Of a stretch of DNA of 62,225 nt, positions 18,671-29,658 are shown one piece after another. The DNA comes from Nocardioides caldifontis (GTDB lineage Bacteria; Actinomycetota; Actinomycetes; Propionibacteriales; Nocardioidaceae). The stretch is taken from contig NZ_ML701736.1 in the NCBI RefSeq assembly GCF_008087345.1, positions 544,386 to 606,610 of the forward strand, written 5' to 3'. The position numbers and the translations under genes are program-made. The notes under the pieces were generated by a model, which was not told the DNA's origin, did no database searches, and was given only the letters and a program-made list of their open reading frames with translations. Each line of letters opens with the position of its first letter. Position 1 is the stretch's first letter.

Positions 18671-20056
18671 TCAAACGGCGGGAGCGGTGGCGGTCGTCGC
18701 CTCCTCCAGCACCTCCCCGCGCCGCTCGGGCAGCCCCCAGGTCGCGGCCGCCGCGACGGCGAAGAACGCGGCGAACACCGCGAACAGCACCGCGTTCGAC
18801 CCGCCGGCGTCGAGGATCCACGGCACCGCGAGCGGCGCCAGGATCGACGCGATGCGGCCGAACCCGGCCGCCCAGCCGGTGCCCGTGCCCCGCAGGTCGG
18901 TCGGGTAGACCTCCGGCGACACCGCGTAGAGCGCCCCCCACGCACCGAGGTTGAAGAACGACAGCGCCATCCCGGCCGCGAGGATCGCCCCTTCCGAGTC
19001 GGCGTTGCCGTAGAGGAGCGCCGCGACCGCCGACCCCACGAGGAACGTCGAGAGCGTCGGCCGCCGGCCCCACACCTCGACGAGCACCGCGGCGACGGCG
19101 TACCCCGGGAGCTGGGCGAGGGTGATGACGAGCGTGAAGCCGAACGAGCGGACCAGGTCCATCCCGGAGGCGACCAGCAGGCTCGGGATCCAGATGAAGG
19201 CGCCGTAGTAGGAGAAGTTCACGCCGAACCAGACCAGCCACAGCGACCCGGTGGCGCGCGCGTGCTCCCGCCGCCACAGCGCCGCGGGGCCGGGCACCGG
19301 CCGCGGGGGTCGTGGCTCCGGTTCTGCGCCTGCCGGCGGCGGTGGCTCTCCGGCCGCCGCCTCGAACCGGCGGACCGCGGCCTCGGCCTCTCCATGCCGC
19401 CCCCGCGCCTCGAGGAACCGCACCGACTCCGGCAGCCCCAGCCGGACCACCACCGCGTACACCGTCGGCAATGCGCCGATCGCCAGCGCCCACCGCCAGC
19501 CGTCGTCCGACTGCGGCACGACGTAGTAGCCGATCAGCGCGGCGAGCACCCAGCCGACGGCCCAGAAGGACTCGAGCGCCACCACCACCCGCCCGCGGAT
19601 CCGGGCCGGTGCGAACTCGCTGACCAGCGTCGAGGCCACCGGCAGCTCCGCGCCGAGCCCCAACCCGATGAGGAACCGGAAGACGAGCAGCGCCGCCACC
19701 GACCACGAGAGCGCCGCCGCTCCTGTCGCCAGCCCGTAGACCAGCAGCGTCACGGCGAAAACCTGCCGCCGGCCGAACCGGTCGGCGAGGAGCCCGCCGA
19801 TGCTGGCGCCGAGGGCCATCCCGACGAAGCCGATCGAGGCCACCCACGACAGCGTGGAGTCGCTCAGCCCCCACTGCTTCGCGAGCGCGGCCATCACGAA
19901 GCTGATCAGCCCGACATCCATGGCGTCGAGCGCCCAGCCGGCCCCCGACCCGAGCACGAGGCGGCGGTGCTCGCGGGTGAACGGCAGCCGGTCGAGCCGC
20001 TCGGACCGGGTCAGGGCACGGTCGCCGACCGGTGTGCGGGGGTCCGGGTGGCTCAT
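18671..20056 (-). CDS. MFS transporter, sugar/aromatic acid porter type
   Basis: The 461-residue major facilitator has about 12 membrane segments. The N-terminal GAGWALDAMDVGLISFVMAA segment and LADRFGRRQ between TM2 and TM3 are typical of the metabolite:H+ symporter branch that takes up organic acids, niacin or sugars. A Pro/Glu/Arg-rich cytoplasmic loop around residues 232-260 separates the two halves. The substrate cannot be read from sequence. A 129-bp divergent space separates it from the histidine kinase gene. Confidence 0.87.
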   Translation of the reverse strand: MSHPDPRTPVGDRALTRSERLDRLPFTREHRRLVLGSGAGWALDAMDVGLISFVMAALAKQWGLSDSTLSWVASIGFVGMALGASIGGLLADRFGRRQVFAVTLLVYGLATGAAALSWSVAALLVFRFLIGLGLGAELPVASTLVSEFAPARIRGRVVVALESFWAVGWVLAALIGYYVVPQSDDGWRWALAIGALPTVYAVVVRLGLPESVRFLEARGRHGEAEAAVRRFEAAAGEPPPPAGAEPEPRPPRPVPGPAALWRREHARATGSLWLVWFGVNFSYYGAFIWIPSLLVASGMDLVRSFGFTLVITLAQLPGYAVAAVLVEVWGRRPTLSTFLVGSAVAALLYGNADSEGAILAAGMALSFFNLGAWGALYAVSPEVYPTDLRGTGTGWAAGFGRIASILAPLAVPWILDAGGSNAVLFAVFAAFFAVAAAATWGLPERRGEVLEEATTATAPAV

Positions 20057-20185
20057 GCGGGCGTCCTACCCCGTTTCAGGGTCGGCGGCCCCACGGGAAC
20101 TTCGCCGTTTCGCAGCGCCGGCGCGCACGAACGCGCACGATGGTGAGGACTGCAGGCGGAGGACGTCGCGGCCGAAGAAGGAGAC

Positions 20186-23185
20186 ATGAGGCTCGTACCT
20201 TCCCTCACGAAGTCGACCCCGATGGCGGACCCCCGTCCGGCGCGCCGACGGCTCACGGGCATCGTCGCGGTCGCGTTCGCCGTGGCGGCGCTGCTCGCGT
20301 ACGCCGCGGCGCCGACGGGCTGGGCCGCCGACGTGGCGTACCTCGGGACGGTGTGGGGCGCGACGATGTACGCCTTCGTCCGGACCCGCCGCGCGGCACG
20401 GCGCTCGGTTCCCGTCCTCGTTCCTGGACTCGTGACCGCCGGGGTCATGCTCTCCGCGCTTGCCGATACGTTGTGGGTCTGGCTCGTCCGGATCGGGGCG
20501 GACCCGGACGTCTCCGTGGCCGACGTGTTCTACCTCTCGAGCTATGTGGCGGTCGTCGCGGCGCTCGTGGTCCTGCTCCCTCGAGGCAGACGCGACGGGG
20601 AGGGCCTCGATGCCGCCGTCGACGCGCTGACCGTGGTCGCGATCAGCGTCATGGTCATGTGGAGCCTCACGATCGAGGAGATGGTCGCCGACACCTCGGT
20701 GTCGCCCCTGGTGAGGACCGTCTGGGCGGCGTACCCGGTGCTCGACGCGGTCGTCATCGGCCTTGCGCTGAGGGTGCTGACCACCAGGCCGCGCGACCGC
20801 GGCGTGATCCTGCTGGCGGGTGGCGCCGTCGCCTGGTTCGCATCCGACCTCGGCTACATGCTCCTGGCCGCGACCGACGGCATCACCACCGCCCTGGATC
20901 TGGGCTGGATGGTCGGAGCGCTCCTGCTTGCGGGCGCGACGCGCGTGGAGCCCGGCGAGTCGCGGACCCGGAGGTCCCCACGGCTCCGCGTCCACGGCAA
21001 GGTCGCCATCGCGGTGCTCCCGCTGCTGGTCCCGCCCGCGATGGAGGTCGCGCAGGACGCTTGGCGCGACGAGAAGACCTCCTACGCGGCGCTCGCCGGC
21101 ATGGCGGTCCTCGTGGTGCTTGCCTACCTGCGCACGGCCCGGGTCCTGCGCTCGGAGCTGGCGCTGCGCGAAGAGCTCCGTGCGAGCGAGCGCCGGTCGA
21201 GCGCCCTCGCGGCGAACAGCTCCGACGCGGTCATCGTGCTGGGCGAGCACGGGGCGGTGCTCCAGGACTCCCCGCACCTCCCTCGGCTCGTGGGGCGTCC
21301 CGAGGCCCGCGACACCGGCGAGGCCCTGTCCTCGCTGACCCCGGCGGACCGTGAACGGCTCGCCGCATCGCTGCGCGAGGTGCTGCAGCGGCCCGGCGGG
21401 GTGGTGACCACGGAGCTCCGGGCCACCGGCACCGACGGACGCGAGCGCTGGCTCAGCGCGCGGTTCGCCAACCTGCTCGAGAACCCGGACGTGGGCGGGG
21501 TCGTGGTGGCCGTCAGCGACGTGACCGCCCGCAAGGAGATGGAGCAGGAGCTGGAGCGCTCCCGCGACGCCGCGCTCGAGGCCTCCCGCGCCAAGTCGGC
21601 CTTCCTGGCGAACATGAGCCACGAGATCCGCACCCCGATGAACGGTGTCATCGGCCTCACCGAGCTGCTGCTCACCACTCCGCTCGAGGAGCGCCAGCAC
21701 CGGTACGCCGACGGCATCCGCACCGCGGGCAGCGCGCTGCTCACGATCATCGACGACATCCTCGACTTCTCGAAGGTCGAAGCCGGCAAGCTCGTCCTCG
21801 AGACGATCGACTTCGACCTCGAGCGGGTCGTCGAGGAGGCCGGCGAGGTGGTCGCGGAGAGCGCGTCGGCCAAGGGGCTCGAGCTGCTCGCCTACTGCTC
21901 CCCCGAGGTGCCCGTCGCGTTGCGCGGCGACCCGTCCCGGCTCCGCCAGGTGCTGCTCAACCTGCTGTCCAACGCGGTCAAATTCACCGCGACCGGCGAG
22001 GTCGTGCTCTCCGCCCACCTCGTCGACAGCGACGCGGACGGCCACCTCGTCCGCTTCGAGGTCACCGACACCGGCATCGGGCTGGACCCGGAGCGGGCCG
22101 AGCAGCTCTTCGCGCCGTTCTCGCAGGCCGACTCCTCCACGACCCGGAGGTACGGCGGCACCGGGCTCGGCCTGGCGATCACCCGGCAGCTCGTCGAGGC
22201 GATGGGCGGCACCGTCGGCGTCACCAGCACCCCCGGCACCGGGAGCACCTTCTGGTTCACCCTGCGGCTCGCGCCCGCGCTCGACCCGCGGGTGACCACC
22301 ATCGCTCCGATCGAGGACCTGGGCGGCGTCCGCGTGCTGGTCGTGGACGACAACGAGACCAACCGGCTGATCCTCCTCGACCAGCTCAGCGCGTGGGGCA
22401 TGCTCCCGCAGGCCGTCGCCGACGTCCCGTCCGCCCTGGCCGAGCTGCGCCGCTCGACCCGCGCCGGCACGCCGTACCGGCTCGCGGTGCTCGACCTGTG
22501 CATGCCCGACGCTGACGGGCTCGACCTCGCCGACCGGGTGGCGGCGGACCCGGAGCTCACGGGGCTGGGCATGGTCCTGCTCACCTCGGGGCCGGACCTG
22601 TCATCGGAGGAGTCGCGGAGCCACGGCATCACGCAGGCCCTGCGCAAGCCGGTGCGGCTCTCGCAGCTCGCGGTCGCGCTGCGCGAGGCGCTCGTCGAGT
22701 CGAGCATCGGCGGCCCGCGGGCTGACGCAGTCCCGGGCGGGCCCGGCGAGGGCGAGGTGGCCGCCGAGGTGCCCGGTCCAGTGCCCGGTCCAGTGCTCGG
22801 TCGGGTGCTCGTCGTCGAGGACAACGAGATCAACCAGCTGGTGACCTGCGGCCTGCTCGAGCACCTCGGTTACGGCCACCAGGTGGTGGAGAACGGACGC
22901 GAGGCACTGGCGGCGCTCGCCGCGACGCGCTTCGACGCGGTGCTGATGGACTGCCAGATGCCGGAGATGGACGGCTACGCCGCCACCCGCCGGCTCCGGG
23001 CTCGCGAGGGAACCGGGCCCCGGACGCCGGTCATCGCGATGACCGCCGGCGTCACCGAGGGCGATCGCGAGCGCTGCTTCGACGCAGGGATGGACGACTA
23101 CGTCTCCAAGCCGGTCGAGGTGGCCGACCTCGCCGTCGCCCTGACCCGCTGGGTCACCTCCCCCGGCCGGGCCCTCTCCTCCTGA
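20186..23185 (+). CDS. Membrane hybrid histidine kinase with two receiver domains
   Basis: The 999-residue sensor has a multi-pass N-terminus (~25-310), a PAS-like region (~330-450), HisKA with phospho-acceptor His479 in [10 protein letters not shown], an HATPase domain, and two receivers. Receiver 1 has phospho-acceptor Asp770 (VLDLCMP) and receiver 2 has Asp922 (LMDCQMP); both keep the acidic pocket, Thr/Ser and Lys residues. The linker between receivers carries a small 12-bp repeat coding Pro/Gly/Val. AAGGAG precedes the ATG. There is no output domain, so signalling must pass to a separate phosphotransfer protein. It sits 116 bp before the osmolyte genes, so osmotic sensing is possible but unproven. 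Confidence 0.92.
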   Translation: MRLVPSLTKSTPMADPRPARRRLTGIVAVAFAVAALLAYAAAPTGWAADVAYLGTVWGATMYAFVRTRRAARRSVPVLVPGLVTAGVMLSALADTLWVWLVRIGADPDVSVADVFYLSSYVAVVAALVVLLPRGRRDGEGLDAAVDALTVVAISVMVMWSLTIEEMVADTSVSPLVRTVWAAYPVLDAVVIGLALRVLTTRPRDRGVILLAGGAVAWFASDLGYMLLAATDGITTALDLGWMVGALLLAGATRVEPGESRTRRSPRLRVHGKVAIAVLPLLVPPAMEVAQDAWRDEKTSYAALAGMAVLVVLAYLRTARVLRSELALREELRASERRSSALAANSSDAVIVLGEHGAVLQDSPHLPRLVGRPEARDTGEALSSLTPADRERLAASLREVLQRPGGVVTTELRATGTDGRERWLSARFANLLENPDVGGVVVAVSDVTARKEMEQELERSRDAALEASRAKSAFLANMSHEIRTPMNGVIGLTELLLTTPLEERQHRYADGIRTAGSALLTIIDDILDFSKVEAGKLVLETIDFDLERVVEEAGEVVAESASAKGLELLAYCSPEVPVALRGDPSRLRQVLLNLLSNAVKFTATGEVVLSAHLVDSDADGHLVRFEVTDTGIGLDPERAEQLFAPFSQADSSTTRRYGGTGLGLAITRQLVEAMGGTVGVTSTPGTGSTFWFTLRLAPALDPRVTTIAPIEDLGGVRVLVVDDNETNRLILLDQLSAWGMLPQAVADVPSALAELRRSTRAGTPYRLAVLDLCMPDADGLDLADRVAADPELTGLGMVLLTSGPDLSSEESRSHGITQALRKPVRLSQLAVALREALVESSIGGPRADAVPGGPGEGEVAAEVPGPVPGPVLGRVLVVEDNEINQLVTCGLLEHLGYGHQVVENGREALAALAATRFDAVLMDCQMPEMDGYAATRRLRAREGTGPRTPVIAMTAGVTEGDRERCFDAGMDDYVSKPVEVADLAVALTRWVTSPGRALSS

Positions 23186-23301
23186 GCGACCCACCTCACG
23201 ACGCTCCGAGGCGTGGGGCGCGTGTGACAGGGTAGTGAGACGGCGGGATGCTCCTCGGAGCACGTGACGGCGGCTCGACCGGAGGGTGTGGAACCGGGAC
23301 G

Positions 23302-25083
23302 ATGTGTGGATTCGCAGGTGAGATGCGGCTCGACGGCTCCCTCGCGGACGTCGCCACGGTCGCCAGGATGGGCGACCTGGTCAGTCCGCGCGGCCCGGAC
23401 GGCGCCGGTGTCTGGGCGCAGGGCCCTGTGGCCCTCGCACACCGGCGGCTGAAGATCATCGACCTCAGCGAGAGCGGCGCGCAGCCCATGGTCGACGCCG
23501 ACCTCGGGCTGACGGTCGCGTTCAACGGGTGCGTCTACAACTACCCCGAGCTGCGCCGCGAGCTGGAGGCGAGGGGCCACCGGTTCTTCTCCACCAGCGA
23601 CACCGAGGTGATCCTCAAGTCGTACGCCGAGTGGGGGCTCGACTGCGTCGACCACTTCCTCGGGATGTTCGCCTTCATCATCAACGAGCACGCGACCGGC
23701 CGCGTCGTGCTCGGCCGTGACCGGCTCGGCATCAAGCCGCTCTACGTCGCCGAGACGCCCGGCTGCATCCGGTTCGCCTCCTCGCTCCCCGCCCTCGTGA
23801 AGGCGGGCGGCGTCGACACCGGCATCGACCCGGTGGCGCTCCACCACTACCTCACGTTCCACGCGGTCGTGCCCGCGCCGTACACGATCGTGAAGGGGGT
23901 CCGGAAGCTCCCACCCGCCACGGTGCGGGTCATCGAGCCCGGCGGCGCCACGCGCGACCACACGTACTGGGAGCCCTCCTACATCCGCGACCCGGCACGC
24001 GCCGGGATGGACGCGCGTGACTGGGAGGAGGCCGTGCTGGCCTCGCTGCGCACCGCGGTCGAGCGGCGGCTCGTCGCCGACGTGCCGGTGGGCGTGCTGC
24101 TCTCCGGCGGCGTCGACTCCAGCCTGATCGTCGGGCTGCTCGCCGAGGCGGGGCAGCACGGGCTCTCGACCTTCTCCATCGGCTTCGAGGCCGCTGGTGG
24201 CGAGGAGGGCGACGAGTTCAAGTACTCCGACATCGTCGCCGAACGCTTCGGCACCGACCACCACCAGATCCGCATCGGCACCGACCGGATGCTGCCCGCA
24301 CTCGGCGACGCGATCTGCGCGATGAGCGAGCCGATGGTCAGCCACGACGCGGTCGCGTTCTTCCTGCTCTCGCAGGAGGTCTCGAAGCACGTCAAGGTCG
24401 TGCAGTCGGGCCAGGGCGCCGACGAGGTGTTCGCCGGGTACCACTGGTATCCGCCCCTGCTGCACGCCACGGACGACGGCGTGTCGACGTACGCGGAGGC
24501 CTTCTTCGACCGCACCCACGCCGAGCTCGCCCAGGTCGTGAACCCCGACCACCTCGCCGACCACGACGCGAGCCTCGAGCTCGTGCGCGCCCACTTCGGC
24601 CGGCCGCAGGCCGACACCCCGGTCGACCGGGCCCTACGCCTCGACACCGAGGTCATGCTCGTCGACGACCCGGTCAAGCGTGTCGACAACATGACGATGG
24701 CGTGGGGGCTCGAGGCCCGCGTGCCGTTCCTCGACCACGAGCTCGTCGAGCTCGCCGCGAGCTGCCCGCCCGAGCTCAAGCTCGCGCACGGCGGCAAGGG
24801 GGTGCTCAAGGAGGCGGCTCGCCGGGTCGTCCCCGCCGACGTGATCGACCGGCCGAAGGGGTACTTCCCGGTGCCGGCGCTCAAGCACCTCGAGGGGCCC
24901 TACCTCGACCTCGTGCGCGACGCGCTGCACAGCCCGGAGGCCCGCGAGCGCGGCCTGTTCCGCAGCGAGTACGTCGAGCCGCTGCTGGCCGCTCCCAACG
25001 AGAGCCTGACCCCGCTCCGCGGCAACAAGCTGTGGCAGCTCGCCGTCCTCGAGCTGTGGCTCCAGGCGCACGGGATCCGATGA
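23302..25083 (+). CDS. asnO: N-acetylglutaminylglutamine amidotransferase (asparagine synthase-like)
   Basis: This 593-residue glutamine-dependent amidotransferase would amidate N-acetylglutaminylglutamine to the osmolyte NAGGN. The catalytic Cys2 follows the initiator Met (MCGFAGEM), so ATG 23302 is required and the upstream in-frame extension is rejected. The glutaminase domain spans ~1-200. The synthetase domain has the PP-loop SGGVDSSL near residue 275. The length and the coupled ATP-grasp/GNAT gene separate it from AsnB. The downstream gene begins within its stop codon (ATGA). Confidence 0.9.
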   Translation: MCGFAGEMRLDGSLADVATVARMGDLVSPRGPDGAGVWAQGPVALAHRRLKIIDLSESGAQPMVDADLGLTVAFNGCVYNYPELRRELEARGHRFFSTSDTEVILKSYAEWGLDCVDHFLGMFAFIINEHATGRVVLGRDRLGIKPLYVAETPGCIRFASSLPALVKAGGVDTGIDPVALHHYLTFHAVVPAPYTIVKGVRKLPPATVRVIEPGGATRDHTYWEPSYIRDPARAGMDARDWEEAVLASLRTAVERRLVADVPVGVLLSGGVDSSLIVGLLAEAGQHGLSTFSIGFEAAGGEEGDEFKYSDIVAERFGTDHHQIRIGTDRMLPALGDAICAMSEPMVSHDAVAFFLLSQEVSKHVKVVQSGQGADEVFAGYHWYPPLLHATDDGVSTYAEAFFDRTHAELAQVVNPDHLADHDASLELVRAHFGRPQADTPVDRALRLDTEVMLVDDPVKRVDNMTMAWGLEARVPFLDHELVELAASCPPELKLAHGGKGVLKEAARRVVPADVIDRPKGYFPVPALKHLEGPYLDLVRDALHSPEARERGLFRSEYVEPLLAAPNESLTPLRGNKLWQLAVLELWLQAHGIR

Positions 25084-26831
25084 CCGCCAGCCAGTGGCAC
25101 CTCCCGGCCGACCCGCCGTCGACCGGGGAGCACCGTGACGTCACGCTCGAGTGCGGCTGGGGCCGGCTGATCTTCGGCCAGACCTTCGGCGACGACGACC
25201 GGATGCTGGAGGTGCTCCGGGCCGAGGCACCGGGGCGCCGTGACATCTGCGTCTACGTGCGCGACCCGCACGTGCTGGTCGCCCGCGCCCCGCACGAGCT
25301 GTTCATCGACCCCTCCTACGTCTACCGGCTCGCGCTCGACACCCCGCCGGAGGGCGAGCCACCCCCGGGGGCCACGATCCGCCCGATGTCCGGCGCCGCC
25401 GACGCGGAGGCGGTGAACCGGCTCTACGAGCTCAACCGCATGGTGCCGGCGCAGACCGCGGCGATGCTGCACAACCTCGAGGACGACCGGTTCACCTACC
25501 TGGTCGCCGAGGACCCCGCCTCGGGGGAGGTCGTCGGCACCGTCACCGGGGTCGACCACCACCTCACGTTCGGCGACCCCGAGCAGGGCACGAGCCTGTG
25601 GTGCCTGGCGGTCTCCCCGCACTGCACGATCCCGGGGGTCGGCGAGGCGCTGGTACGGGCGCTCGCCGACGGGTACCGCGGGCGTGGCCGCGCGTACCTC
25701 GACCTCTCGGTGCTGCACGACAACGAGCCCGCGATCCGGCTCTACGAGAAGCTCGGCTTCGTCCGCGTCCCGGCGTTCTCGGTCAAGCGCAAGAACCCGA
25801 TCAACGAGCCCCTGTTCGCCTCCTCGGGCACCGACGGTCTCGACCAGCTCAACCCCTACGCCGCGATCCTGGCCCGCGAGGCGCGGCGCCGCGGCATCGC
25901 GGTCGAGGTCACCGACCCCGAGTGGGGCGAGATGCGGCTCTCGCACGGCGGCCGGTCGATCCTGACCCGCGAGTCGCTCTCCGAGCTGACCACCGCGGTG
26001 GCGATGAGCCGCTGCGACGACAAGCGGGTCACCCGGCGGATCCTCGAGCGGGCCGGGTTGAAGGTGCCCCGGGGGCGCGTCGCGTCGTTCGACGACGCCG
26101 ACCTCACCTTCGTCCGCGAGCTCGGTGAAGCGGTCGTCAAGCCGGCGCGCGGCGAGCAGGGGCGCGGCATCACCGTCGGCGTCGACGACGAGGAGTCGCT
26201 GCGCGCCGCCCTCGACCTGGCGCAGACCTACTGCCCCGACGTGCTCGTCGAGGAGTGCGTCGACGGGCTCGACCTCCGGGTGGTGGTCATCGACCACGAG
26301 GTCGTCGCCGCCGCCGTACGCCGTCCGGCGACCGTGGTCGGCACCGGCCGGCACACCGTGCTCGACCTGATCAAGGCCGCCAGCCGGCGCGCCTCGGCCG
26401 CGACCGAGGGCGAGTCGACGATCCCGCTCGACGACACCACGATGGCGGTGGTGAAGGCGGCGGGGTACTCCCCCGACGACGTGCTCCCCGAGGGCGAGTC
26501 GCTCGCCGTCCGCCGGACGGCCAACCTCCACACCGGCGGCACCATGCACGACGTGACGAGCGAGCTGCACCCCACGCTGATCCAAGCGGCTGTGGAGGCG
26601 AGCCGGGCCATCGGCATCCCGGTCACCGGCATCGACCTGCTGGTCCCGCACGTCGACGGCCCCGACTACGTGATCATCGAGGCCAACGAGCGGCCGGGAC
26701 TGGCCAACCACGAGCCGCAGCCGACCGCCGAGCGGTTCATCGACCTGCTGTTCCCCAACCTCGCGGCGCCACCGCGGGCCTGGCGGCCACCGGCGCCCCA
26801 GCACGCCGACGGGTCGGCGGGTCGGGACTGA
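25080..26831 (+). CDS. ngg: N-acetylglutaminylglutamine synthetase (GNAT + ATP-grasp fusion)
   Basis: The 583-residue fusion has an N-terminal acetyltransferase domain (~100-240, with EKLGFVRVPAF) and a C-terminal ATP-grasp ligase (~290-560). It should acetylate glutamine and ligate a second one. ATP-grasp marks are VVKPARGEQGRGI and the C-terminal IIEANERPGL. The frame is open upstream, but ATG 25080 overlaps the amidotransferase stop by 4 bp. The third usual member of this cluster, an M42-like peptidase gene, does not follow. Confidence 0.9.
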   Translation: MTASQWHLPADPPSTGEHRDVTLECGWGRLIFGQTFGDDDRMLEVLRAEAPGRRDICVYVRDPHVLVARAPHELFIDPSYVYRLALDTPPEGEPPPGATIRPMSGAADAEAVNRLYELNRMVPAQTAAMLHNLEDDRFTYLVAEDPASGEVVGTVTGVDHHLTFGDPEQGTSLWCLAVSPHCTIPGVGEALVRALADGYRGRGRAYLDLSVLHDNEPAIRLYEKLGFVRVPAFSVKRKNPINEPLFASSGTDGLDQLNPYAAILAREARRRGIAVEVTDPEWGEMRLSHGGRSILTRESLSELTTAVAMSRCDDKRVTRRILERAGLKVPRGRVASFDDADLTFVRELGEAVVKPARGEQGRGITVGVDDEESLRAALDLAQTYCPDVLVEECVDGLDLRVVVIDHEVVAAAVRRPATVVGTGRHTVLDLIKAASRRASAATEGESTIPLDDTTMAVVKAAGYSPDDVLPEGESLAVRRTANLHTGGTMHDVTSELHPTLIQAAVEASRAIGIPVTGIDLLVPHVDGPDYVIIEANERPGLANHEPQPTAERFIDLLFPNLAAPPRAWRPPAPQHADGSAGRD

Positions 26832-26907
26832 CCGCCTCCGGCAAGGCGACCTTCGCCCTGCCTCCCCCTGCCTCGATCGGCCTAGGGTCTCCACCGTGGG
26901 GGTGGAG

Positions 26908-29658
26908 ATGGGATACCTACGTTCGGCTGCCCGTGGACGTGGGGTGCGGCGTGCCGTCGTGGTCGCGCTGCTCTCCGGGTTGATGACCCTCGGCAACATC
27001 GCGCTGCTGAGCCAACCGGCGGCCGCGGACTACGCCATGGCCCCACGCACGACGACGTGGTCGCCGACCAGCGGCCGCGTCTACGCCATCGAGCGGGTCG
27101 GCGGCACGGTCTTCATCGGCGGCACGTTCACCGCGCTGCGCCACCCGAGCAACGGCTCGACCGTCACCCGCAACCGGCTCGCCGCCTTCGACGCGACCAC
27201 CGGTGAGCTGCTGCCCTGGAACCCGGGCGCCAACGGCGAGGTCCGGGCCCTCCATGCCGACGCCAGCGGCACCGGCCTCTTCGTCGGCGGGGCCTTCACC
27301 ACGATCGGCGGCCAGACCCGCCAGCGGCTGGCGCTGCTCGACGCCTCCACCGGCGCGGTCGTCACCGGGTTCACCGCCAACGCCAACGGGGCCGTCCGCG
27401 CGATCGAGCGGGTCGGCGACCGGCTCTTCGTCGCCGGCGCGTTCACCACGGTCGGCGGTGCGGCCCGCACCCGGGTCGCCGCGGTCTCCGCGACCGACGG
27501 CGCGCTGGTGACGCCGTGGTCCGGCTCCGCGGACGCGGTCGTCACCAGCCTCCAGGCATCGACGGACGGATCCCGGGTCTTCGCCGGTGGCCAGTTCCGC
27601 ACCCTGTCCGGGCAGCCCCGCGACTACATCGGCGCCTTCGACGCGGCGAACGGTGCCGCGACGAGCTGGCGCCCCCCGATCCCGTGCACCGACACGCAGA
27701 ACCCCTGCCACGTCTTCGACCTCGCCGCGGACTCCGCGCGGGTCTACGCCGCCGTCGGCGGTCCCGGCGGCCGGGTCGTCGCCTGGGACACCACGACGGC
27801 GGTCCGCCGGTGGGCGGCGTACGGCGACGGTGACGTGCAGGCGATCGCGCTCGAGGGCGGCACGGTCTACGCCGGCGGCCACTTCAACCCGCTCTTCGGT
27901 CAGCAGGAGCGGGTCGGCATGGTGGCACTCAGCTCCACGACCGGCGGCGTGCTCGAGTTCGCCCCCCGCGTCTTCGGCAACCTGATGGTCTTCGACATCC
28001 TCGCCGAGCCGGGGGTGCTCCGGATCGGCGGCGAGTTCACCCGCATCGGCAACAGCACCGCCAAGCAGCGGTACGCCGAGTTCCCGGAGGTCGGCGGGAC
28101 CACCGACACGACTCCGCCATCGACGCCCGGCGGGCTCCGGATGACCAGCGTCTCCGACGACCTCGTCAGCCTGAGCTGGAACGCGTCCACCGACGACGTC
28201 GTGGTCAGCGGCTACCGGATCTACCGCGACGACGTGCTCGTCGCCGAGACCGGCGTCACCAACCACACCGACCGCCCGCTCCAGCCGGCGACCGCCTACG
28301 CCTACCGGGTGCGCGCGGTCGACGGGGCCGGGAACGAGTCCCCGCTGAGCGCCGCGCTCACCGTCACGACGCGGCCTCCGTCGCAGAACTTCGTCGACGC
28401 CGGCGACTCCTGGCGCTACCTCTCCAACGGCTCCAACCAGGGCACGGCGTGGCGGGCGCCCGGGTTCAACGACGCGAGCTGGTCGGTCGGCAACGCGCAG
28501 CTCGGCTTCGGCGACTCCGACGAGACCACGGTGATCAGCCCGCTCGGGCTCACGCACTACTTCCGGACCCAGTTCACGGTCGCCGACGCCGACGCGGTCT
28601 CCTCCCTGACGGCGCGGCTGCTCCGCGACGACGGCGCGGTCGTCCACCTCAACGGCACCGAGGTGTGGCGCTCCAACATGCCGACCGGCACGATCGGCTA
28701 CCAGACCCCGGCCGCCAGCGACGTGGCGGGCGCGGCCGAGTCCACCTTCGTCGAGCAGGCGATCTCCGCGGCCGCTCTCGTCGACGGGACCAACACGCTG
28801 GCCGTCGAGGTGCACAACCGGAGCGGCTCCGACGACGTGAGCTTCGACCTCGAGCTGGTCCCGACGTTCGGGGAGCCGACGCAGGACACCACGCCCCCGT
28901 CGCAGCCCGGGAACCTCCGCACCACCTCGGTGACGAGCAGCTCGGTCGCGCTCGCCTGGAACGCCTCGACGGACGACGTCGGCGTGACCGGCTACCAGGT
29001 CCGCCGCGACGGCGCGCTCGTCGCGACGGTCACCGGCACCTCCTGGACCGACACCGGCCGCACCGCGGGCGCCACCCACGGCTACACGGTGACCGCGGTC
29101 GACGCGGCCGGCAACGCGTCGGCGCCGAGCGCCACGCTCACCGTGGTGGTGCCGTCGACGACCGGGCCGCTGCAGCTGTCCACGACCGGGGCCACCTGGC
29201 GCCACCGCTCCACGGCGAGCGCCGCCCCCAACGGCTGGCAGCTCCCGTCGTTCAACGACTCGACGTGGGCGAGCGGCCCCAGCCAGCTCGGGTTCGGCGA
29301 CGGTGACGAGGCGACGACGATGACCCGCGGCGCGACGACGTTCTACTTCCGCCGCGAGGTGACGGTGCCCGACCCGTCGGCGTACACCACGCTCGCCTTC
29401 GAGCTGCTGCGCGACGACGGCGCCGTGGTCTACGTCAACGGCGCCGAGGTGCAGCGGACGAACATGCCGAGCGGACCGGTCACCTACTCGACGCTGGCCT
29501 CGAGCAACATCTCGGGCAACGCGGAGAACCGCTACGTGTCGTTCACCGTGCCGGCGTCGGTCCTGGTGGCGGGCACCAACGTGATCGCGATCGAGGTCCA
29601 CCAGGACGCGACCCGCTCCAGCGACCTCAGCATGGACCTCCGGCTGACCGCGCGGTGA
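26908..29658 (+). CDS. Secreted modular protein: beta-propeller, two FN3 and two galactose-binding-like repeats
   Basis: The ~916-residue exported protein has a signal peptide with predicted cleavage after QPAAA (about residue 31). A propeller-like region of ~350 residues repeats GGTFTALR, GGAFTTIGG and GGQFRTLSG motifs about every 50 residues. FN3 domains follow (both begin DTTPPSxPG and contain LSWNASTDDV or LAWNASTDDV). Each is followed by a ~160-residue beta-sandwich with LGFGDxDE and RDDGAVVxxNG. The FN3-sandwich unit is an internal duplication. GTG 26896 is an alternative start. It probably binds surface glycans or cell-wall material; no catalytic motif is seen. Confidence 0.82.
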   Translation: MGYLRSAARGRGVRRAVVVALLSGLMTLGNIALLSQPAAADYAMAPRTTTWSPTSGRVYAIERVGGTVFIGGTFTALRHPSNGSTVTRNRLAAFDATTGELLPWNPGANGEVRALHADASGTGLFVGGAFTTIGGQTRQRLALLDASTGAVVTGFTANANGAVRAIERVGDRLFVAGAFTTVGGAARTRVAAVSATDGALVTPWSGSADAVVTSLQASTDGSRVFAGGQFRTLSGQPRDYIGAFDAANGAATSWRPPIPCTDTQNPCHVFDLAADSARVYAAVGGPGGRVVAWDTTTAVRRWAAYGDGDVQAIALEGGTVYAGGHFNPLFGQQERVGMVALSSTTGGVLEFAPRVFGNLMVFDILAEPGVLRIGGEFTRIGNSTAKQRYAEFPEVGGTTDTTPPSTPGGLRMTSVSDDLVSLSWNASTDDVVVSGYRIYRDDVLVAETGVTNHTDRPLQPATAYAYRVRAVDGAGNESPLSAALTVTTRPPSQNFVDAGDSWRYLSNGSNQGTAWRAPGFNDASWSVGNAQLGFGDSDETTVISPLGLTHYFRTQFTVADADAVSSLTARLLRDDGAVVHLNGTEVWRSNMPTGTIGYQTPAASDVAGAAESTFVEQAISAAALVDGTNTLAVEVHNRSGSDDVSFDLELVPTFGEPTQDTTPPSQPGNLRTTSVTSSSVALAWNASTDDVGVTGYQVRRDGALVATVTGTSWTDTGRTAGATHGYTVTAVDAAGNASAPSATLTVVVPSTTGPLQLSTTGATWRHRSTASAAPNGWQLPSFNDSTWASGPSQLGFGDGDEATTMTRGATTFYFRREVTVPDPSAYTTLAFELLRDDGAVVYVNGAEVQRTNMPSGPVTYSTLASSNISGNAENRYVSFTVPASVLVAGTNVIAIEVHQDATRSSDLSMDLRLTAR

